From Chara braunii (taxonomy: Eukaryota > Streptophyta > Charophyceae > Charales > Characeae), in NCBI GenBank assembly GCA_003427395.1, contig BFEA01000013.1:3222412-3242650 (forward strand): a DNA stretch of 20,239 nucleotides, read 5' to 3'. A model generated the notes under the pieces. That model was not told where the DNA came from. It did not search any database and saw only the letters and a program-made list of their open reading frames with translations. Below are positions 6,948 through 15,309 of this stretch, piece by piece. The first letter of the stretch is position 1; every line of letters starts with the position of its first letter. The position numbers were made by a program, and so were the translations under genes.

Positions 6948-7428
6948 GAAACTCCCTCTCATCTCCAGCCTGTACAACAGCACTGTTCAGAGTACTACAA
7001 CACGGACACCTAATCAGCTGCACTTAGGATGGAAGCCCAAGATCCCATTAGACTTCCTCCACCTTGAGACTATACTGACTGCTGTGCCAGGACGCATTGA
7101 ATTTGCCATACAGTATGATAAAATGCTGCAGCAGATAGTAGAATAGATCAGAATATCTCAGGATGCCATGACAGCATCTGAGAACAAACGAAGAGGGGAG
7201 TCAAAGTTTGACGTAGGGGAACGAGTCAGGTTAATCTTTGGAGTTCAGTCGGGACATAGACATCTCATGTAAGCTGATGCCACAGTATTTTGGGCCATGG
7301 CAAGCCTCGACATCATGGGCTCAGACCCAGATGGCCCACCATACGTGATTCCAATTCCACCTCACCTACGCACTTACCCAGTCTTCCATGCCTCCAAACT
7401 CCAAACTCCTACCTTTCAAGCAGACTGA
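6946..7428 (+). pseudogene. pol: Integrase C-terminal region (pol fragment)
   Basis: A frame running from 6946 in register with 6967 continues the integrase: EKLPLISSLYN, then NQLHLGWKPK, then a coiled, charged stretch with LLQQ and ASENKRR. FDVGERVR follows, the beta-barrel entry of the integrase C-terminal domain. PDGPPYVIPIPPHLRTYPVFH is the conserved tail, with VFHASKL before the chromodomain. In-frame stops at 7144-7146 (TAG) and 7270-7272 (TAA) break it. The part around 7240-7290 is shortened and scrambled. It ends in a TGA at 7426-7428, and the chromodomain continues in the next frame. Confidence 0.8.
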
Positions 7429-7764
7429 TGGGTTTCCTTCAAGGAGATGGATGGTGCCCCCAACCATGGATGGATATGTTGACATGGACAAGATTGTGGA
7501 GCATAAATTAATGCCTGTACCTAAGCCAGTTGGCAGAGGGAGACCACCGAAACCCTAGATGCAATTCCAGATCAGATTCAGCTGTATACAGATCCTAAGC
7601 AAGATCGATTGTTCACAAGAGAGGAGCTGATGAAGACAGCATCTCAAGCCGTATCCCATTATGAAGGGATGATTAAAAGGGAAGCAGCAAGTGGATTGAG
7701 GGTTTACTTAAAAGGACTTGAAGCAGAGGGGGAGAGGGTGCAAGGCATGACACCCTCGGCCTAG
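7427..7764 (+). pseudogene. pol: Degenerate chromodomain, group-II-like (pol C-terminus)
   Basis: After a one-base frame change the protein reads DGFPSRRWMVPPTMDGYV, then DMDKIVEHK, then VGRGRPPKP and a TAG (7556-7558). A second frame change gives YTDPKQDRLFTREELMKT and SQAVSHYEG, ending at TAG 7762-7764. The IVEHK strand, the Gly/Arg/Pro-rich insert and the DRxFTREEL helix entry match the variant chromodomain also seen in retroelement 2. Such domains lack the aromatic cage of canonical histone-reading chromodomains. A targeting role is known for chromovirus chromodomains in general; here the domain is broken. Confidence 0.75.
7725..7738 (+). promoter_or_regulatory. Polypurine tract
   Basis: AGAGGGGGAGAGGG is immediately followed by TG (7739-7740). 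A purine run ending exactly at a TG is the usual plus-strand primer and 3' LTR boundary in Ty3/gypsy elements. It lies inside the decayed end of the pol frame. Confidence 0.6.
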
Positions 7765-7780
7765 GTTGGAAAAGGCCTGT

Positions 7781-7803
7781 GCCCGCCCTAAGTGAAGGCG
7801 GGC
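7781..7803. repeat. 7-bp GC hairpin
   Basis: GCCCGCC (7781-7787) pairs with GGCGGGC (7797-7803) around a 9-nt loop. Confidence 0.8.
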
Positions 7804-8395
7804 GCCTAAGAAATTCGACGAGTTTTGAAATTGAGGCAAAGGTGAGCAGGCAGGGCCTCATGGGTTGGCTGGTGCATGCAGCAGCTCCAACCGGGCGGTA
7901 AACCTAATTGGTTGAAGATGATGGGCCCAGCAATGACGCTGAGGCCCAGGGCACATACAGTTGAGCCTCACGCACATTCTGGAAGGGCCCTAGGCGCAGC
8001 TACTGGGACAGAGGCCGAGCATCCAGAGCCTGCCTTGCCCAGCCAGACCGAGCACAAAAGGAAGTGTGCTCTCTCACTTCGACACATTCTGGCTGGCTGG
8101 ATGGTGCCAGTGCTGCTGGAGAGCTGGCCAGCTCAAGGAAGGCCGGTAAGAGTAAGGAAGGGCAACAGTAGCCATAGCCTGAAAGGTCAGGCAGTGGTCC
8201 TCGGCTGAGGGATGACGTGGGGAAAGACAAGGGATGAGTGGGGCATGTGAGAACTTAGCTGGTGATGATAAGCAGGCCGCCACAGCAGGAGTGTTCGCCA
8301 GTCATCGGGCTGCTGAACTTAATGAAGACCCGTTGTCGTCATTAGAGATTCTAGGTAATAGGTGCTGTGTGATTGTAGTCTGGGCGCCGAGCGCC

Positions 8396-8402
8396 ATATA
8401 AG
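8396..8402 (+). promoter_or_regulatory. TATA box of the putative LTR
   Basis: ATATAAG is preceded directly by the small GC hairpin GGCGC/GCGCC (8383-8387/8391-8395). It is the expected U3/R layout for a plus-strand LTR. Confidence 0.45.
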
Positions 8403-9390
8403 AGATCGACATCGTGGACATTGACGTTGGAGGCGAGAAGCGGGCTTTCATTATTTGGATTTCTTTGGAATGATGCAATTTGGTTTATGTCATTCACTCT
8501 GCTCATTTTCCTTGCAGACCTCCAATGTGGAGAAAAAACACACCTGGACGGATCAACCAGCTTGAGTAATAGATGTCCACCCTCCTAGGCTTTGCTTGTC
8601 TGGGCGCGGCAGGGTGATAAATCCCCTGCAACCGGTCAAGAACAGCACATGCAAGAGGTTACTCGAAGTTATGCACAACAATAAACCAGTCCCCTCCTCT
8701 TTACATAATTTCAACTCTCAAGACCCTCTTGCAATGAACCCAGTCAGATGAGAAGCTCGTGGATGTCAAAATAAAAGTCTGACACAGTGCAGCATCAATG
8801 TCTCCAAAAACCGTTCATGAAACCATGTTTGTCATACATGTAGTCCCCCAATGTCTCGAACTCAGAAGAGAATGAGGAGAGAGGGAGAAGAGACTGAGAG
8901 GAGTAGGAGAGTTTCCACACGAATCAACGAAGCAGAGTCCCTGTCAAGCCACCTTCCTCTTTGGGCATTCCCTCCCACTCCCCACATCGGCAATACGGTT
9001 CTCCCCTGACGGTCTCTGACATGAATAACGAACAGGTCACAGCAGGGCGCCCATCCTCCAGACACATCAGCAGCAGCCAAGGAGGATGGCGCAGATCTTC
9101 CCCTTGGAGACGAGCAGCAAAGCACATGTGTCATCACAGGTACATCCAGGAAAGCTTCTCCTCATCACTCATACCAATCTCACAGTCCAGATCCTCCTCC
9201 TCGCCCACACTCCCATCAATATCGAAATCAATGTGGCTATGGCCACATCAGCATAATCACTCTCAAGGCTGGCAGCCATACTCACTATCAAGAGCCAGCA
9301 TAAAGCTCCAGCAGCCTTGCGCCGTCGCACCAGCATCAAGCCAGCACCAGGAAGAATGCACAAGATTGAATGATCTCCAAGCAGGGGCTG
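8403..9390. other. No recognisable gene; likely LTR R/U5 remnants
   Basis: A 159-codon plus-strand frame (8961-9440) is rich in Ser, His and Gln and has no family motif. It overlaps the antisense of the putative retroelement 2 promoter. A 6-bp inverted repeat GCAGGG/CCCTGC lies at 8609-8614/8624-8629. The stretch may hold the 3' end of the retroelement 3 LTR on the left and the R/U5 of the retroelement 2 LTR on the right, but no boundary is visible. Confidence 0.35.
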
Positions 9391-9755
9391 GTCAACTTAT
9401 AGTGTTGACTCACGTTGACCAGTCTTTGTCTCCTGGGTAAGATGGCCCAGATCAATCGGCAGCCCATGGCCTGGATGTCGAAAAGTGTCAGATTTCCCAC
9501 GTGTCCTGCTTGGACCGGATTCTTCTGGATACCGGCAGACAGCCAATGGTGTGCATCTGATCTAAGGCCGCAGCTGACCAGCGGTTCACTTTGACCTCTG
9601 GGCCTGGATTCCCGTGCTGGGGTTGACCATTGACTTCCCCAAGGTCAACTGTTGCACATAGGGCCTCTGAAGGCCAGTTTCGACCTTGCCTTGGGTACCC
9701 CATGACATCAGGCCTTTGTCCAGGCTCTACTAGGACTTGGGGTGTGACTTTTGAC
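9391..9755 (-). promoter_or_regulatory. TTGAC (W-box core) cluster upstream of a TATA box
   Basis: Eight TTGAC cores on either strand occur in 365 bp: 9391-9395, 9405-9409, 9415-9419, 9591-9595, 9623-9627, 9630-9634, 9644-9648 and 9751-9755. Chance predicts fewer than one. TTGAC[C/T] is the known core of WRKY-factor W-boxes in plants. The cluster lies downstream of the retroelement 2 chromodomain, where the U3 of its 3' LTR should be, and just upstream (minus sense) of a TATA box. Confidence 0.5.
9396..9401 (-). promoter_or_regulatory. TATA box, minus strand
   Basis: The minus strand reads CACTATAAG, following the TTGAC cluster. It would drive transcription leftwards, as expected for a U3 promoter of retroelement 2. 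Confidence 0.4.
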
Positions 9756-9849
9756 CAAAAGTAACGACCTACAGCCCACAGCTAATGCAGATTTGAGCTG
9801 AGTTATTGCATTCCATCCGGCCCAATTTCGACCTTCTCTTAACCCACGC
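9756..9849. other. Retroelement 2 3' untranslated segment
   Basis: A short gap between the chromodomain stop and the TTGAC cluster. No clear polypurine tract was seen; the best candidate on the minus strand is AAGAGAAGG at about 9832-9840. Confidence 0.3.
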
Positions 9850-10047
9850 TCATACGCTGAACAATGTCAGGTGCAGTAATTCGTAACTCTTCTTACTAAA
9901 CCAGCGCGCCTCTGATTCGGGTTGGTTTGTAAAAGTTACCTTATACTCCTTTTGCGGTCTCCCGCTTCCACGTGTTGAGTAGAAACCGTGGTCAATGATT
10001 CTTTCAACTTCATACCCACCATTGATCGAAGGCGGAAACATAGACAA
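9850..10047 (-). pseudogene. pol: Variant chromodomain (pol C-terminus)
   Basis: The frame reads FPPSINGGYEVERIIDHGF, a Ser/Gly/Arg-rich insert with GRPQ, KEYKVTFTNQPESEARWF, then SKKSYELLHL and a stop. The strand-insert-strand-helix layout is that of a chromodomain with an insert after the first strand. The usual WKGY aromatic-cage segment is replaced by TFTNQ, so histone methyl-lysine reading of the HP1 kind is unlikely. It is one frame away from the integrase tail upstream. The DHG then GRP pattern matches retroelement 3. Confidence 0.75.
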
Positions 10048-10589
10048 TCTGTTTGGGAAGTAGCGACCTTCGACGTGGACACGTGGAAGACAGGATATGT
10101 CTTTAGGTGCGAGGGTACATCAATGTTGTATGACGGTCCATCAGTATCCCCTATCACCTTGAGAACTTCTCAGGGTCTGTAGTAGACAGGTAGCAATTTT
10201 TTAGATACTCCTTCCTCGAGAGAGAATTCATTCGACTTGACCCATACCAAATCACCTTCACTGAATTGAGCTGGTCTTTGATGCTTTTTTGCTTGTTCAA
10301 TCATTTGGATTTGGGCTTTCCGTATTATTCTCCTTGACTTTAGCAATATCTTGTTCGCATAAAATTGCAAATTCTCTCGTACTTCGGGTAGCCGTTGGAC
10401 TTGTTCCCTGGTCAAGGTATCGATGACACGTCTCGGCTTCCAACCTTTGTGCAGTGCATTGGGTGTCCTACCCATGACAATATGTACACCGTTGTTATAT
10501 GGACTTGCAATTTTCGGTAAGTTCTCATCCCAATCAATTTGGTCCGGTCGAACATACATTCGCAAAAGTTGTTGGCAAAGACGATTCAT
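10048..10589 (-). pseudogene. pol: Integrase C-terminal region (pol fragment)
   Basis: The open part (10589-10170) reads QMNRLCQQLLRMYVRPDQ, then WDENLPKIASPYNN, GWKPRR, a charged helical stretch (KAQIQMIEQAKKHQR), FSEGDLVWVKS and SKKLLPVYYRP. A TGA (10170-10172) replaces the Trp usual in GPWEVL. The same frame then continues as EVLKVIGDTDGPSYNID and HLKTYPVFHVS. A one-base shift near 10050 leads to the chromodomain. It is the DNA-binding C-terminal part of integrase, in frame with the core upstream across the TAG at 10593-10595. Confidence 0.85.
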
Positions 10590-10592
10590 TTG

Positions 10593-10991
10593 CTAAGTTC
10601 GGCCATTCGTTTCAAGGCGCCTACCTGACGACATGGTCAACCTGGTGCCATAGACTTCCATCAACTTTTGCCATTGTTGTCCCGTGAATCGTACATCCCG
10701 ATCAAATACAATGGTTTCCAGGAATCCATACTCAGAAACCCATCGCACCTGGAACTTTTCGACTACGAGTTTCGTTCTGGCTTCGAAGGGTAAAGGAAGG
10801 AACATCGCATAATTAGAGAACCTATCAACAATGACCATTGCCTGACTATTGTCATTCAAACTCTTGGTGAGGCTCATAAAGTCCATAGAGATAGATGCAC
10901 CTCGTTCATTTGGAATAGGGAGTGGTCTGAGCAGTCCCAAAGGATCCTCATGAGACAACTTTTTTCTTCGGCATACAAGACAAGTTCTCAC
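10593..10991 (-). pseudogene. pol: Integrase catalytic core with a stop at the catalytic Glu
   Basis: The 132-codon frame opens with TCLVCRRKK, the second half of the HHCC zinc finger, then PLPIPNERGASISMDFM, which carries the first catalytic Asp (residue 37). VIVDRFSNYAMF and TIVFDRDVRFTG follow, the latter with the second Asp (residue 97). The end reads SSGRRLETNGRT and then TAG at 10593-10595, followed in the same frame by QMNR. In the family this position is the catalytic Glu of the (N/D)GQTE motif, so the stop sits on the active-site codon itself. GRR replaces the usual HP of the preceding motif. Confidence 0.88.
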
Positions 10992-11275
10992 ATAAATTAG
11001 TACATCTTCTCTAATTCCTTGCCAATCAAAATGCTCTCGTACATTAGCAAACGTCTTTTCAAAACCAAGTGACCTTCAGTATCATGACATGCCCCCATAA
11101 CCATACTTTTGATTTCTTCTTTGTGAGGAATGCAGATACTTTCTTCGATTTTGTTAATAAAAAAGAGCATGCCATCACTCATTCGATTATCAGGAAGGAG
11201 TTCGGGGTTTTTCTGTACGGTTTGAATGATAGGACTCCAGATAGGATCCCAAACATACCCATTACGAATCTTATC
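10992..11275 (-). pseudogene. pol: Integrase N-terminal zinc-binding region (pol fragment)
   Basis: The frame 11182-10997 reads ACHDTEGHLVLKR, the His pair of the HHCC finger, then shifts by one base. The next frame (about 11070-10992) reads TFANVREHFDWQGIREDV and joins TCLVC in the core frame. Upstream, about 11270-11183, lies a poorly conserved spacer from RNase H (NPELLPDNRMSDGMLFFI). The finger helps integrase multimerise in active elements. It is split here. Confidence 0.75.
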
Positions 11276-11289
11276 TTTAGATCAATCCC

Positions 11290-11645
11290 AATGTCGAGGT
11301 CGGTATAGCACCAAAGAAATCAGCGCGTCTGGAAAAAGCATCGGCAACAGCATTAGACTTTCATTGTATGGTTTTCAAATTCAAAATCAAAGGTGTCGAT
11401 GAATGCAAACCCTTTTACCAACTTGTCGAACAACTTTGCGTTTTAATCCACTTCAGGCTCGAATGAATCAAGTAAATCGAGAAGTGTCTTCTGAGCAAGT
11501 AGTGCTTCCAAGTGTTCAGTGCTTCAACTAAGGCATACAACTCCTTTTCATAGGTGGAGTCAGCTACTTTTTCTGATGGTAGGTGCTTAGACATGAACTC
11601 CACGGGTTTATAGTTTCCCATCTTGTTGTAGCACTGCCCCAATCC
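11290..11645 (-). pseudogene. pol: RNase H domain (pol fragment)
   Basis: One frame reads NYKPVEFMSKHLPSEK, then STYEKELYALVEALNTWKHY, which holds the catalytic Glu, then RHFSIYLIHSSLKW, where the usual catalytic TDHxxL reads LIHSSL. A shift then leads to SNAVADAFSRRADF, the VADALSR signature at the end of Ty3/gypsy RNase H. The domain starts with TTDAS in the RT frame and has a one-base slip near 11640 between the two. It degrades the RNA strand of the hybrid in active elements. Here it has frameshifts and a changed active-site motif. Confidence 0.85.
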
Positions 11646-12290
11646 CATACCGACTCGCGTCAGTCGTGACAATGAAAGGTAAAGACGGATCAACAATTTT
11701 CAAAACAGGGTAGTGAGTTAGCTCATGCTTGAGTTTCTTGAACGTTGACTCGCAATCTTTGTCCCATAACCAAGGTTTTTCTTTCTTTAGCAATCTTCTC
11801 ATAGGCACAACTGTGATGGAGAAGTTTCTTACAAACTTCCTATAATAGCTAGCGAGTCCTAGGGAGGATCGCAACTCGGTGACGGTCTTGGGTCTAGGCC
11901 AATCTCTAATTGCTGCAATTTTTTGTTCTTCAAGCCTTAGTCCATCTTTACTTACTATATATAAAAAATATAGTACCTCATACTTCAGAAATTCCGACTT
12001 TTTTGGGTTCATTTTATAGTTACCTTCTTTTAGTTTTTGTAGAACCATTCCTAGGTGTTTCTCATGATCCTCCAAAGTCTTACTATAGACGAGGATGTCA
12101 TCGAGATACACAACCACGAACTGGTCCAACCACTATCGAAACAGTTCATTCATTGATCATTGGAAGGTTGTTGGTGCGTTAGTTAGGCCGAAGAGCATCA
12201 CTACAAAGTTAGTACAAACTCATAGTGACCATACCCAGTTCGAAACGTCGTCTTGCTGAAGCCTACAACCTTGCAACTGGTAAAGTTGTG
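11608..12290 (-). pseudogene. pol: Reverse transcriptase, C-terminal half, into RNase H
   Basis: From about 12290 one frame gives KTTFRTGYGHYEFVL and another continues MLFGLTNAPTTFQ, a TGA, SMNELFR, a TAG and WLDQFVVVYLDDILVYS. From 12129 to 11608 the frame is open: intact catalytic YLDD (residues 8-11), then LEDHEKHLGMVLQKL, SKDGLRLEEQKI, LRSSLGLASYYRKFVRNFS, the thumb/connection, and LPFIVTTDASRYGIGAVLQQ, which enters RNase H. The palm A motif and all N-terminal RT are missing. A longer frame (12746-12201) covers this start, but its first 150 or so residues are not RT. Confidence 0.9.
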
Positions 12291-12317
12291 TCGGACCCAC
12301 CGGGATGGCGGTCCGAC
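12290..12317. repeat. 8-bp hairpin at the RT breakpoint
   Basis: GTCGGACC (12290-12297) pairs perfectly with GGTCCGAC (12310-12317). It lies where homology to RT stops. Confidence 0.8.
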
Positions 12318-13552
12318 AGGATGGAGACGAAGGGGTAGAGGAAGGAGGAACTGGAGATGGAAATGGAAGGGACAACGCAACTCCGACGCAGACTCAACAC
12401 CGCACGTACTCCAAGTGAAAAAATGATGAATCACGAAAAACAGACAACAACTACGGTATACCCCCAACGGACTGGATTGGCCTGGTACCGACAGTGGTAC
12501 CGAGCAGGATTGGAACAGCACACGGCCTGTGGGGTCAGGCCACGGCCTGGTCCTACAGGCCAAACTGGCAAATAGCCAAATAGGCCCTGGTTGTAGGCCA
12601 GGGCAGATAGAGGCCCGTTGCACGATCCTCAGACCTGTAATGGATCGCAAGAGCCATAAACACGTTATCCGCAAAAGCAACGAAACTCTACAATAAAAGA
12701 AAGCTGAGAAATCTAAGATGCGGAGCACGTTCCATGCAGAGTCCATGCGATGCAGCCTAAGCTACATAATGTCATATGAAACGCAAATATCCGGTATACA
12801 CATCCTAGCTAACAACAGAAAATGAAATGTAGCAATATACAATCCTAAAGTCCTGGAGGCAATTGCCTCAGTGCTGAAAGGAAAAAGAGCAATATGTCAC
12901 AAAATAATGTCATGTCGCTGAACCACTAAAGAGTGGGATGGTCTCAGAGCGGGTGAATGCAGCCTAAGAATCGAAACTCCTAAAGGCAGTCACATATGAA
13001 GGTGGGATAGGTCGTCGGGCTCAAGGTGGGAGAGTGGTAGCGAAACAAAACCAAGGACCCTAACAGATAAACAAGGGGGAGTCTGGAATAGGGTGGAGAT
13101 ATGCCTAACTGAAGGCATGCAAGGGCCGACACTAGGGTGATGAGGGCAGTGGGTGAGGGAAACATGCACACAACTCACCGACTGGGGGAGGAGGGAGCTA
13201 GATCTGGGAGCAAGGAAGCCAAGAGAACGCTACGGTCCCAAAGCCTATGCGATACCAAGGGAGAGCCCAACTCAAAGAGACCCAACTAAGTGAGAACCAT
13301 CATGCGACAGATGCAAGGGAATGAACAGGTTAGGGTGGTGGCGTGAAGTAGTCACGTCCAAAGTAGCTGAAGCCGATAAGATGGCTGAAGTCGAGAAGGT
13401 GACTGAAGTCGTTGAAGTGGTCAATGACGTCGATGAAGTAGGAGTCGAGGTCGGTGTCGAAGCAGATCCGCAAAACGCTGACATCCTGAAGAAGTTGATG
13501 ATGGAGTACCTGATGGTATGAGTCAGTAGGGTCATAGTAGGTGATCAAAGTG
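12318..13552. other. No recognisable gene; expected position of the retroelement 1 3' LTR
   Basis: Nothing in the translated frames matches a family. Retroelement 1 ends at 13553 on the minus strand, so its 3' untranslated region and LTR, if kept, should begin here, but I see no polypurine tract or convincing TATA box. Within 13330-13520 a degenerate GACTTCA-type short repeat (minus sense) yields Ser/Thr-rich or Val/Glu-rich spurious frames. GCCCTGG/CCAGGGC (12584-12590/12598-12604) is a small hairpin in a GGCC-rich patch. The word CAGCCTAAG occurs near 12753 and 12959. Confidence 0.4.
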
Positions 13553-14197
13553 TCAATCGTCAAGACGCCGAGGACGTCGACGAGTGCGCAGTGGACGTGC
13601 GGAGGCGTCCATCTGCTGCTGAAGAACGGCCTCAGAGGGAGCAGGCTCGTCCTCAGCAATCTCCTCAGCCGGAGGAGGAGGAAGAGGGTCAATCGGTTGA
13701 GTAGGAGCAGATGTCTCAGCACGACGAGCACGATCATATGCACGCACCAACATCCGGGCATGCTCCAAGTGCTCGAGGGGCTCCCAAGTAGCCTCCTCAT
13801 CAGGATAACCCTTCCAACGCACAAGGTACTCAATGCATGGAGGGATATCGTCGGTAACTCGGCGAGATACGATGTCGAAAACGACGAACTTCTCATGACC
13901 GTCCACCATGATAGGTGGAGGGCGCTCATAAGGACGTCCGGCGAAGCGCTTGGATGGTGTGCGATAAGGAGTCATCAATGAGACGTGGTTAACATCGTGT
14001 ACGTGAGCCTGTCGAAGGTAATCAGGTAGGTTCACACGGATGCTGACCGGGCTAGCGGCAGTATCAGAACCGACGGCCCGAAGGATGCGGCATGGACCGA
14101 AGAAACGACGCCTAAACTTGTGAAGCGTATCTGCTTCGAGCTGTAAGTGGCGTGCGTCGACGAGCACATCGTCACCGACTTTGAATGGGTGATCCAT
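13553..14197 (-). CDS. pol: Integrase C-terminus and canonical chromodomain
   Basis: This intact 214-codon frame is the last part of pol. Residues 1-45 (PFKVGDDVLVDAR, KFRRRFFGPCRILRAVG) form the integrase C-terminal barrel with a GPF/Y-like motif. RQAHVHDVNHVSLM at 62-75 is the conserved linker. Residues 103-155 are a chromodomain: KFVVFDIVSRRV, IEYLVRWKGYPDEEATWEP, LEHLEHARMLVRAY. The aromatic-cage residues of HP1-type readers correspond to Phe104, Trp128 and Tyr131, all present, so binding to a methylated histone tail is plausible. An acidic, Pro- and Arg-rich tail follows. The ATG is internal to pol; it was not the original start. A break separates this frame from the integrase core upstream. 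Confidence 0.93.
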   Translation of the reverse strand: MDHPFKVGDDVLVDARHLQLEADTLHKFRRRFFGPCRILRAVGSDTAASPVSIRVNLPDYLRQAHVHDVNHVSLMTPYRTPSKRFAGRPYERPPPIMVDGHEKFVVFDIVSRRVTDDIPPCIEYLVRWKGYPDEEATWEPLEHLEHARMLVRAYDRARRAETSAPTQPIDPLPPPPAEEIAEDEPAPSEAVLQQQMDASARPLRTRRRPRRLDD

Positions 14198-14204
14198 TCG
14201 TGAT

Positions 14205-14951
14205 CGGTTTGCTCATGCGGCCATGCGAGTCTGGGAATCGGCTAGACTCGTGTGTGCGCGCTTCATAATCGCCGCCATGTGGGCGATCAAGTCATCCAAC
14301 GCAGGACAACGAGTTTCTGGGCGCAACCGCGATATGGTCGTAGGAAGTCCGCGGGTACCCGAGGGTGGTAGCCGAGGTCACAATAGAATGGCGACATCCC
14401 CGTGGCTGGCGAAACAACGTGGTTGTATGCAATCTCAGCGTGGGCTAAGTCTAAGTCCCATTGCTGGTCATCCCTAACAAACTTTCAGAGAATATTACCA
14501 AGAGTTTTATTGGTGACCTCAGTCTGACCATCCGTATCAGGGTGGTAAGACGATGACAAGCGGAGTTGGGATCCGTACACCTCGTGTAGGCGTCGCCAGA
14601 ATGTGCTGGTAAAGCGCAGGTCACTGTCGGAGATGATGCTCTGAGGTAAGCCGTGATCTCTCATGACTCTGCGAAGACGATGTCGGCCACCTCACGGGCG
14701 CTAATGCAATAGCGGCACGGGACAAAACGTGCACGCTTCGTGAAGCGATCGACGACGACCAAGATAGCATCATGACCACGCTCAGCGGGTGGGCGGAGGG
14801 GACCAATGAAATCCATCGAGATGGACTGCTAACGACCCTCGAGTATGGGTAAAGGCTGAAGTAACCCATACGGGAGGTGGTTCGAATTATTCACTTCCTG
14901 ACAGGTAGGACACTCCTGGATGTAGGCTTTGACGAAGTCCTTGGACTTCGG
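14205..14951 (-). pseudogene. pol: Integrase catalytic core, broken but with D, D, E all present
   Basis: After a TAG (14952-14954) the same frame reads PKSKDFVKAYIQECPTCQEV, giving the Cys pair of the zinc finger, then LPYGLLQPLPILEG. A TAG follows at 14829-14831, where the family has Trp. QSISMDFIGPL carries the first Asp and LVVVDRFTKRARFVP follows. Near 14677 one base is lost. The next frame reads MRDHGLPQSIISDSDLRF (second Asp), FWRRLHEVYGSQ and HPDTDGQTEVTNK (Glu). A TGA at 14485-14487 interrupts it before FVRDDQQWDLDLAHAEIAYN. The end, to about 14205, is frame-shifted again. No single long frame covers it, so it is easily missed. Confidence 0.85.
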
Positions 14952-15302
14952 CTAGACGTATAGGCGGCAAACACAAGCCAACGTCTTGTGGAAGCCCATA
15001 TGACCGACAACTGCCTGGTCATGGAACTCTGCTACAGCCTGGACGCGGAGCTGTTCGGTGGACGGAACGCAGATGCATGGTTCTAGCTGACCACATCTGC
15101 CATGCCAATACACGAGACCGTTCTCACCAAGGGAGTATAAGGGAACGGTCTTACCACCCCGCAGTGTCGCGTGGATAACGTGATAATCCGGGCAACGATG
15201 GTACTGGGTGCGATATGCGTCGATCACCGACTGATCAACAGTGGTGATAGAGATGGCAGCGAGATGGATGGGTTCCTGATTGCGATCAGGACGACGGGAC
15301 AA
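14952..15302 (-). pseudogene. pol: End of RNase H and integrase N-terminus (pol fragment)
   Basis: The 116-codon frame starts with SRRPDRN, the tail of the RNase H signature ALSRR, so its apparent start is internal to pol. A spacer follows (DAYRTQYHRCPDYHVIHA), then GKTVPLYSLGENGLVYWHGR, the beta-hairpin typical of gypsy integrase N-termini. VQAVAEFHDQAVVGHMGFHK has the His residues of the HHCC finger, and ACVCRLYV precedes a TAG. Cys in place of the expected Arg or Ser in several spots (HGRCGQ, EPCICV, ACVC) fits C-to-T decay. Confidence 0.88.
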
Positions 15303-15309
15303 GGCACGA

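Larger units (their letters stand above)
6702..7738 (+). mobile_element. Retroelement 3: Ty3/gypsy chromodomain remnant (internal part)
   Basis: Three successive frames encode, in order, the start of RNase H, the end of the integrase core, the integrase C-terminus and a chromodomain with a GRGRPPK-type insert. The order is that of chromoviruses. RT and nearly all of RNase H are missing. Stops and frameshifts run throughout. The coding tail runs into a polypurine tract followed by TG, the expected start of a 3' LTR. Its integrase and chromodomain resemble those of retroelement 2 more than retroelement 1. Confidence 0.85.
7739..8402 (+). mobile_element. Probable U3 of the 3' LTR of retroelement 3
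   Basis: The segment starts with TG right after the polypurine tract and ends with a TATA box at 8396-8402. It is GC-rich and shows no coding signal beyond the pol tail. It contains a hairpin (7781-7803). The LTR 3' end (CA) could not be placed, and no second LTR copy exists in the window to confirm it. Confidence 0.45.
9396..12290 (-). mobile_element. Retroelement 2: truncated Ty3/gypsy chromovirus
   Basis: Read on the minus strand it encodes, in order, the second half of RT, RNase H, integrase zinc finger, core and C-terminus, then a variant chromodomain and a promoter-like 3' region. Gag, protease and the first half of RT are absent. The break at about 12290 coincides with a small hairpin. 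Base composition is more AT-rich than retroelement 1. At least three in-frame stops and four frameshifts make it inactive. Confidence 0.88.

Noticed and set aside
8961-9440. 159-codon plus-strand open frame
   Set aside because: It has no motif and low-complexity Ser/His/Gln composition, and it overlaps the antisense of a likely LTR promoter.
12201-12746. 181-codon minus-strand open frame
   Set aside because: Only its last 20 or so residues (KTTFRTGYGHYEF) are RT. The rest is unrelated sequence that happens to be open.
13541-13981. 146-codon plus-strand open frame
   Set aside because: It lies antisense to the well-conserved chromodomain frame and has no motif.
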